Positions 6,165-10,380 of a stretch of DNA of 10,380 nucleotides are shown here, in pieces. How positions within the stretch are numbered: the first letter of the stretch is position 1; each line of letters begins with the position of its first letter. The stretch lies in contig JAMOMM010000293.1 of assembly GCA_027067085.1 (NCBI GenBank), positions 1-10,380 of the forward strand. The letters run 5' to 3'. The translations under genes were made by a program, and so were the position numbers. Below the pieces are notes generated by a model. It saw only the letters and a list, made by a program, of their open reading frames with translations. It had not been told where the DNA came from and made no database searches. The DNA is from Hyphomicrobiales bacterium. Lineage in GTDB: Bacteria; Pseudomonadota; Alphaproteobacteria; Rhizobiales; Aestuariivirgaceae.

Positions 6165-6953
6165 ATGGTTAAAGCAAATCAATTGGATTGTTGTCCAATG
6201 AACGATCATGCTGTGAATGAACAAGGCAGACCGCAAGGTTTGGTTGCAACAAGCTTGTATAAAAGCTTTAAGCGCCGCCCGGTGGTTCGTGATGTCAGTT
6301 TGACTGTTCGTCAAGGAGAGGCTGTAGGTTTATTAGGTCCTAATGGCGCGGGAAAGACGACCACATTTTATATGGTCACAGGTCTGATCGCGGCAGATAA
6401 AGGCACAATAGAACTTGATGGTGAAGATATTACACATCTGCCCATGTATAAGCGGGCGCGTTTGGGTGTGGGGTATTTACCGCAGGAAAGCTCGATTTTT
6501 CGGGGGCTTACAGTAGAGGAAAATATTCGCGCGGTTCTCGAGCTAACCAATAGAGATCGAAAACAGCGTGATAGTAAGTTGCGTGAGTTATTAAATGAGT
6601 TTCACATTGCCCACCTTAGGCATTCGCCAGCTGTGGCGTTATCTGGCGGCGAGCGTCGCCGGGTCGAAATCGCAAGAGCGCTTGCAGCCGACCCTAAATA
6701 CATGCTCCTCGATGAGCCATTCGCAGGGATTGATCCAATTGCAATCGGTGATATCCGCCACTTGGTGCGACAGCTCACCTCTCGGGGAATCGGGGTGCTT
6801 ATTACGGATCACAACGTCAAAGAAACCCTCGAGCTTATCGATCGAGCCCTCATTCTCCATGAAGGTGCGGTCTTAATGGAGGGCACCCCGCAAGAGGTGG
6901 TGGCCAATAAAAATGTGCGCGAGCTTTACTTAGGTGAAAGATTCACCCTGTAG
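6165..6953 (+). CDS. lptB: LPS export ABC transporter ATPase LptB
   Basis: Cytoplasmic ATPase that dimerises and drives LptF/LptG to extract lipopolysaccharide from the inner membrane. All nucleotide-binding motifs are intact in 262 residues: Walker A GPNGAGKTT (58-66), Q-loop Q107 in YLPQESS, signature LSGGERRRVE (159-168), Walker B YMLLDEP with catalytic E184, D-loop FAGIDP, and switch H216 in ITDHN. The phrase LTVEENIRAVLE and the C-terminal VRELYLGERF are typical LptB rather than generic ABC sequence. The start is uncertain. The ATG at 6165 has AAAAGAG directly touching it and AGG too far upstream; an in-frame ATG at 6198 would drop 11 residues of a poorly conserved N-terminal extension, with no better ribosome site. 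It lies upstream of rpoN, the usual proteobacterial arrangement. lptF and lptG are not in the window. Confidence 0.97.
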   Translation: MVKANQLDCCPMNDHAVNEQGRPQGLVATSLYKSFKRRPVVRDVSLTVRQGEAVGLLGPNGAGKTTTFYMVTGLIAADKGTIELDGEDITHLPMYKRARLGVGYLPQESSIFRGLTVEENIRAVLELTNRDRKQRDSKLRELLNEFHIAHLRHSPAVALSGGERRRVEIARALAADPKYMLLDEPFAGIDPIAIGDIRHLVRQLTSRGIGVLITDHNVKETLELIDRALILHEGAVLMEGTPQEVVANKNVRELYLGERFTL

Positions 6954-6965
6954 TGTTATTCTAAT

Positions 6966-6982
6966 TGCGAGATGTTCTCGCA
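6966..6982 (+). promoter_or_regulatory. Short perfect hairpin between lptB and rpoN
   Basis: TGCGAGA (6966-6972) and TCTCGCA (6976-6982) pair perfectly around a 3-base loop, in the 60-base gap that starts after the lptB stop. The rpoN ATG is 31 bases further on. The following sequence is AT-rich (TGTTTGAATAATT) but has no strong T-run, so full termination seems unlikely. It could be a partial terminator, a processing site that lets lptB and rpoN reach different levels, or a protein-binding palindrome. Confidence 0.45.
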
Positions 6983-7013
6983 TGTTTGAATAATTGAAAA
7001 TAGCTGCACTGAT

Positions 7014-8522
7014 ATGGCACTGACACAACGATTGGATATGCGCCAAGGTCAATCCTTGGTAATGACCCCGCAATTGCAACAAGCGATTAAGCTTTTGCAA
7101 ATGTCGAACTTTGAGCTGCAGGAATTTGTTGAAACTGAGCTTGAGAAGAATCCTTTGTTGGAAAAAGTGGGTCAAAGCGACAATGAAGTGTCAGCAGAGC
7201 CACTATCAGACGCAGCACCTGAAGCAGCGCCCCTTCCAGCTGAAGGCGATGTTAGCAAAACTCTAGAGAATATGGATGTGGACCTTGGCAATGTTTATGC
7301 CGATGAAGCACGCGCTGACACTCAAGATAGAGCCCAACCTGCGCAAATGGATTCAAGCTGGTCTTCTGTTGGCACTTCAACAAGTTCTGGTTCATTTGAT
7401 CGTGATGGCTTTAATTTTGAAAACATTCTTCCAGAAGAAATTACTCTTTCAGATTATTTGGAAAGACAATTGCAATTGTCTATCGCTGATCCCGCCAAGC
7501 GTTTAATTGGCGGTTACCTAATTGGTACTTTAAATGATAGCGGGTATCTTGGGTCTGACGTTCAAACAATTGCCGATGCGCTGAGTTGCGATGTGCAAGA
7601 GGTCGAAGATACCCTGAGTATTATGCAGACGTTTGAACCAACAGGGGTTTTTGCCAAAGATCTCAAAGATTGTTTGAAGCTTCAATTGGTTGAAAAAGAT
7701 CGTTTTGATCCTGCAATGGAAGCGTTGGTTGAAAATCTTGATTTGCTGGCTAAGCGTGAGTTTCCAAAACTGAAAAAATTATGCCGTGTAGATTTAGATG
7801 ACATCTATGAAATGGTTGGTGAAATTCGCGAACTCGATCCAAAGCCAGGCTTGGCTTATGGTGATGTAACCGTGCAACCTGTAGTGCCTGATGTGATTGT
7901 ACGCGCAGCCCCTGATGGAACGTGGATTGTAGAACTAAATTCTGAAACACTGCCGCGTGTATTGGTCAATAATAAATATTATGCCACGGTTTCAGCCAGT
8001 GCTGAACGCGAGCAAGACAAAGTATATATCTCAGAATGTCATAGCGAAGCCACGTGGTTAGTCAAAAGCTTAGAACAACGCGCCCGTACTATTTTAGCCG
8101 TTTCACGTGAAATTGTCCGTCAGCAAGATGCATTTTTGATTGAGGGTATTCACGCTCTAAAGCCGCTGAATTTGCGCAATGTCGCCGATGTTATTGAAAT
8201 GCATGAATCAACGGTTTCTCGTGTTACCTCAAATAAGTATGTTGAGACCCCGCGTGGTATTTTTGAACTAAAATATTTTTTCACAACGGCAATTGCCTCA
8301 ACTAATGGTGAAAATGAATATTCGGCTGAATCAATCCGTTATTTGATTAAACAATTGACCGATGATGAATCGCTAGAAAAAATTCTGTCCGATGATGCAA
8401 TTGTTGAAATTTTAACCGATCAGGGTATTGAAATTGCACGACGTACTGTTGCAAAGTATCGTGAATCTTTAAAGATCCCATCATCAGTGCAACGTCGACG
8501 CGAAAAACGCGCAGCAATTTAA
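7014..8522 (+). CDS. rpoN: RNA polymerase sigma-54 factor RpoN
   Basis: Sigma-54 directs RNA polymerase to -24/-12 promoters and needs an AAA+ enhancer-binding protein to open DNA; in Rhizobiales it typically controls nitrogen and carbon uptake and sometimes motility. The 502 residues show the full layout: glutamine- and leucine-rich activator-interacting region I (1-50, including MTPQLQQAIKLLQM), an acidic, Ala/Ser-rich linker (about 52-130), the core-binding region (about 140-330), a helix-turn-helix (about 386-408, MHESTVSRVTSNKY) and the near-invariant RpoN box ARRTVAKYRE (475-484) that reads the -24 element. The short basic tail RRREKR follows. Nothing is missing. No Shine-Dalgarno is evident before the ATG, but region I begins there as in homologues. 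It follows lptB by 60 bases. The genes usually found next, hpf and ptsN, are not here; pncA follows by 53 bases. Confidence 0.98.
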   Translation: MALTQRLDMRQGQSLVMTPQLQQAIKLLQMSNFELQEFVETELEKNPLLEKVGQSDNEVSAEPLSDAAPEAAPLPAEGDVSKTLENMDVDLGNVYADEARADTQDRAQPAQMDSSWSSVGTSTSSGSFDRDGFNFENILPEEITLSDYLERQLQLSIADPAKRLIGGYLIGTLNDSGYLGSDVQTIADALSCDVQEVEDTLSIMQTFEPTGVFAKDLKDCLKLQLVEKDRFDPAMEALVENLDLLAKREFPKLKKLCRVDLDDIYEMVGEIRELDPKPGLAYGDVTVQPVVPDVIVRAAPDGTWIVELNSETLPRVLVNNKYYATVSASAEREQDKVYISECHSEATWLVKSLEQRARTILAVSREIVRQQDAFLIEGIHALKPLNLRNVADVIEMHESTVSRVTSNKYVETPRGIFELKYFFTTAIASTNGENEYSAESIRYLIKQLTDDESLEKILSDDAIVEILTDQGIEIARRTVAKYRESLKIPSSVQRRREKRAAI

Positions 8523-8575
8523 GTTTAGAAAATCCATCAGTAAAATTTACCACAGAAATTTAAAAGGCAGAACGC

Positions 8576-9211
8576 GTGCTAAATCCAGCGACAGATCTAT
8601 TTTTAATTATCGATGTTCAAAATGATTTTTGCCCAGGCGGGGCGCTTGGCGTAGATGGCGGGCACGATATTGTGCCGTTGATAAATAATCTGACACGGCG
8701 ATTTGACAATGTTGCGCTCACTCAAGACTGGCACCCTGCAGGCCATTCTTCATTTGCAAGTTCCCATGAGGGAAAATCGCCGTTTGAAATGGTTGAACTT
8801 TCATACGGCATGCAAAATTTGTGGCCAGATCATTGTGTGCAGGGCAGCTTTGGCGCTCAATTTCACAAGGACCTTGAAACAGATAAAGCTCAAATGATTA
8901 TCCGCAAAGGCTTTCGTGGCGACATAGATTCCTATTCTGCTTTTTTTGAAAATGACCAGAAAACCCGAACTGGTCTGATGGGTTTTGTCCAAGAACGCGG
9001 TTTTAAGCGTGTATTTATGGCAGGCCTTGCAACTGATTATTGTGTTGGGTTTTCCGCATTGGATGGCAAAGGCTTAGGGTTAGATGTGTATGTTGTTGAA
9101 GATGCCTGCCGTGGCATCAATATGGGCGGGTCGCTTGAAGCAATGTATCAACAGTTTAATGAGCACGGTGTCAAACGGGTTCAGTCTGTTGATTTGACGG
9201 TTTCTGGGTAA
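8576..9211 (+). CDS. pncA: Nicotinamidase PncA (pyrazinamidase)
   Basis: Cytoplasmic amidohydrolase that converts nicotinamide to nicotinic acid and ammonia for NAD salvage; the family also activates pyrazinamide. The isochorismatase-like fold of 211 residues has the catalytic triad D13 (IIDVQNDFCPGG), K111 (IIRKGF) and C156 (GLATDYCVGFSA). The metal-binding site is D51 and H53 in TQDWHPAGHSSFAS, with H86 in LWPDHCVQG as the likely third ligand. The start is GTG at 8576, supported by AAGG (8564-8567) 8 bases upstream and by the normal distance to the first catalytic aspartate. It is co-directional with rpoN after 53 bases without a visible terminator, so read-through is possible. Its stop is 7 bases from that of hemW on the other strand. 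Confidence 0.96.
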   Translation: MLNPATDLFLIIDVQNDFCPGGALGVDGGHDIVPLINNLTRRFDNVALTQDWHPAGHSSFASSHEGKSPFEMVELSYGMQNLWPDHCVQGSFGAQFHKDLETDKAQMIIRKGFRGDIDSYSAFFENDQKTRTGLMGFVQERGFKRVFMAGLATDYCVGFSALDGKGLGLDVYVVEDACRGINMGGSLEAMYQQFNEHGVKRVQSVDLTVSG

Positions 9212-9218
9212 AGTAAAA

Positions 9219-10380
9219 CTAATCGGCTAAATAAGAAATCAAACCGTTTAAGACGCGTTTGCCTTTGTTGGTTGCCCGCATCAAGGTTGAATGGGGTATT
9301 GTTTCTAACAATTCTTGCTCAATGAGCATGGCAACGTTTGCACGCGGTGGGGTTTTGTTGAACAGCTGATTATAACGTTCAAGGTCGATCCCTTCGTTCA
9401 ACCTTAGGCCCATCAGCAAAAACTCTTTTGCTTCATCATCGCTTGTAAGCACTTCGCTTTCTACCGTGCCACAGCCATTGCGCTTTATAGTATCGAGCCA
9501 ACGCTCTGGGTTTTTTTCGTTCTGTAAGCCTAACCGTTGTCCGTTTGCAATAATCCGAGAATGAGCGCCCGCACCAACTCCAACATATTCTCCGTAGCGC
9601 CAATAAAGTTTATTGTGGCGCGATTGATGGTCGCCATAGGCGTGGTTGGAAATTTCATAGGCATTTAAGCCCGCTTTATCTGTTAGCTCTTGGGTCAAGT
9701 CAAACAGGTTTGCGGCTAAATCATCACCAGGAATGATGAGTTTGCCAGCGCTATGCAATTTTTCAAAGGCAGTTTCAGGTTCTATCGTTAATTGATAAAG
9801 CGACATATGACCTTGTTGGTGTTCAAGTGCATGGCCAAGTTCTGCGCGCCAGTTTTCAACGGTTTGACCTGAGCGTGCATAGATGAGATCAAAGCTTGTA
9901 CGTTCAAAGGTATTTTTTGCCAACGCAAAGGCGTTAAGCGCCTCTTTAGCGGTGTGTTGGCGCCCCAATGCCTTTAAATCACTATCATTGAGCGCCTGAA
10001 TGCCCACCGATACGCGATTGACTCCGCCCGTACGGTAGCCAATAAAGTTTTGCGCTTCAATGCTGGTTGGATTTGCTTCAAGGGTGATCTCAACATCGCC
10101 CGAGACTTCCCAAAGTTGAGCGATTTTATCGATAATAACGCCAACTGCTTTGGGCGACATAAGCGATGGTGTCCCACCACCAAAAAAAACACTGGTCACT
10201 GTGCGGTCTGATGTTTGCTCAGCAAAATGGTTGAGTTCAGCTTGCAAGCCTTTGACGAATAGTCGCTCATCGACACCGCCATGACGAACATGAGAATTAA
10301 AATCGCAATAAGGGCATTTGGCCAAACAAAACGGCCAATGAATATAAATACCAAACCCAACATCATAGGGGCTGTGATTA
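9219..10380 (-). CDS. hemW: Radical SAM heme chaperone HemW, 5' end cut by window edge
   Basis: HemN-like radical SAM protein. HemW binds heme and is thought to deliver it to respiratory enzymes; older annotations call it oxygen-independent coproporphyrinogen III oxidase. The frame is open from base 10379, giving 386 visible residues plus TAG, so only a short N-terminal piece is outside. The cluster motif C-x3-C-x2-C (CLAKCPYC) is encoded at 10326-10328, 10314-10316 and 10305-10307. It is followed by D-F rather than the extra cysteine of true HemN, which favours HemW. GGGTPSLM (visible residues 67-74) binds the SAM amino group; the C-terminal winged-helix-like HemN_C region includes EFLLMGLRLNEGIDL. 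An internal TTG at 10325 must not be taken as the start, since it would remove the first cluster cysteine. It is convergent with pncA. Confidence 0.95.
   Translation of the reverse strand, partial: NHSPYDVGFGIYIHWPFCLAKCPYCDFNSHVRHGGVDERLFVKGLQAELNHFAEQTSDRTVTSVFFGGGTPSLMSPKAVGVIIDKIAQLWEVSGDVEITLEANPTSIEAQNFIGYRTGGVNRVSVGIQALNDSDLKALGRQHTAKEALNAFALAKNTFERTSFDLIYARSGQTVENWRAELGHALEHQQGHMSLYQLTIEPETAFEKLHSAGKLIIPGDDLAANLFDLTQELTDKAGLNAYEISNHAYGDHQSRHNKLYWRYGEYVGVGAGAHSRIIANGQRLGLQNEKNPERWLDTIKRNGCGTVESEVLTSDDEAKEFLLMGLRLNEGIDLERYNQLFNKTPPRANVAMLIEQELLETIPHSTLMRATNKGKRVLNGLISYLAD

Noticed and set aside
7015..7020. TGGCAC at the rpoN start as a -24 element for sigma-54 autoregulation
   Set aside because: No TTGC-like -12 element at the required spacing, and it is the start of the coding sequence itself.
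9197..9247. ACGGTTT and AAACCGT inverted repeat spanning the pncA and hemW stops, as a shared terminator
   Set aside because: The arms are only 7 bases with a loop of 37 bases and lie within both coding regions; likely chance.
1..10380. CRISPR array, tRNA/rRNA genes, insertion sequence, prophage or defence island
   Set aside because: No regularly spaced repeats, no cloverleaf or rRNA-like segments, no transposase or integrase; every long frame is a recognisable conserved gene.

Overview
This window looks like core chromosome of an alphaproteobacterium, most likely of the Hyphomicrobiales (Rhizobiales). The evidence is the gene content and order: queG - fzlA-like GST - uppP - NDUFA9-like - short RNase D - lptC - lptA - lptB - rpoN, with hemW beyond. 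The base composition is moderately AT-leaning by eye, so this is one of the less GC-rich members of the group. No genus can be named from the sequence alone. Both edges cut genes: queG loses its 3' end at base 1, and hemW loses its 5' end at base 10380.

Layout. From 1 to 1739, two leftward genes form a short operon: fzlA (GST-fold cell-division regulator) followed by queG (last step of queuosine synthesis). A divergent intergenic region (1740-1946) holds a TATAAT box beside a 14-base inverted repeat facing fzlA, then rightward uppP (undecaprenyl-diphosphate phosphatase). Between the convergent genes uppP and the NDUFA9-like NAD(P)-binding gene lie two strong, well-formed hairpins that resemble a dispersed intergenic palindromic element. 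After a divergent region (3875-4141) comes a rightward block running to 9211: small RNase D, lptC, lptA (ATGA overlap with lptC), lptB, rpoN and pncA. HemW then runs leftward; its stop codon is only seven bases from that of pncA.

How the genes fit together. LptC, LptA and LptB are the bitopic inner-membrane, periplasmic and ATPase parts of the lipopolysaccharide export bridge. UppP recycles the lipid carrier for peptidoglycan and O-antigen. FzlA, if the assignment holds, tunes FtsZ filaments and septal wall synthesis. The window is therefore rich in envelope-building functions, with sigma-54 attached to the lpt block, as is common in Proteobacteria. QueG (tRNA modification), PncA (NAD salvage) and HemW (heme trafficking) are housekeeping genes.

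I see no mobile genes, CRISPR array, RNA gene, toxin-antitoxin or defence genes, and no evidence of an undescribed multi-gene system. The points most worth a second look are non-coding: the palindrome at the fzlA promoter, the double hairpin after uppP with a possible decayed relative on the other side of the next gene, and the hairpins in the lptA-lptB and lptB-rpoN gaps. The pncA gene directly after rpoN, where hpf and ptsN are usually found, is also notable.
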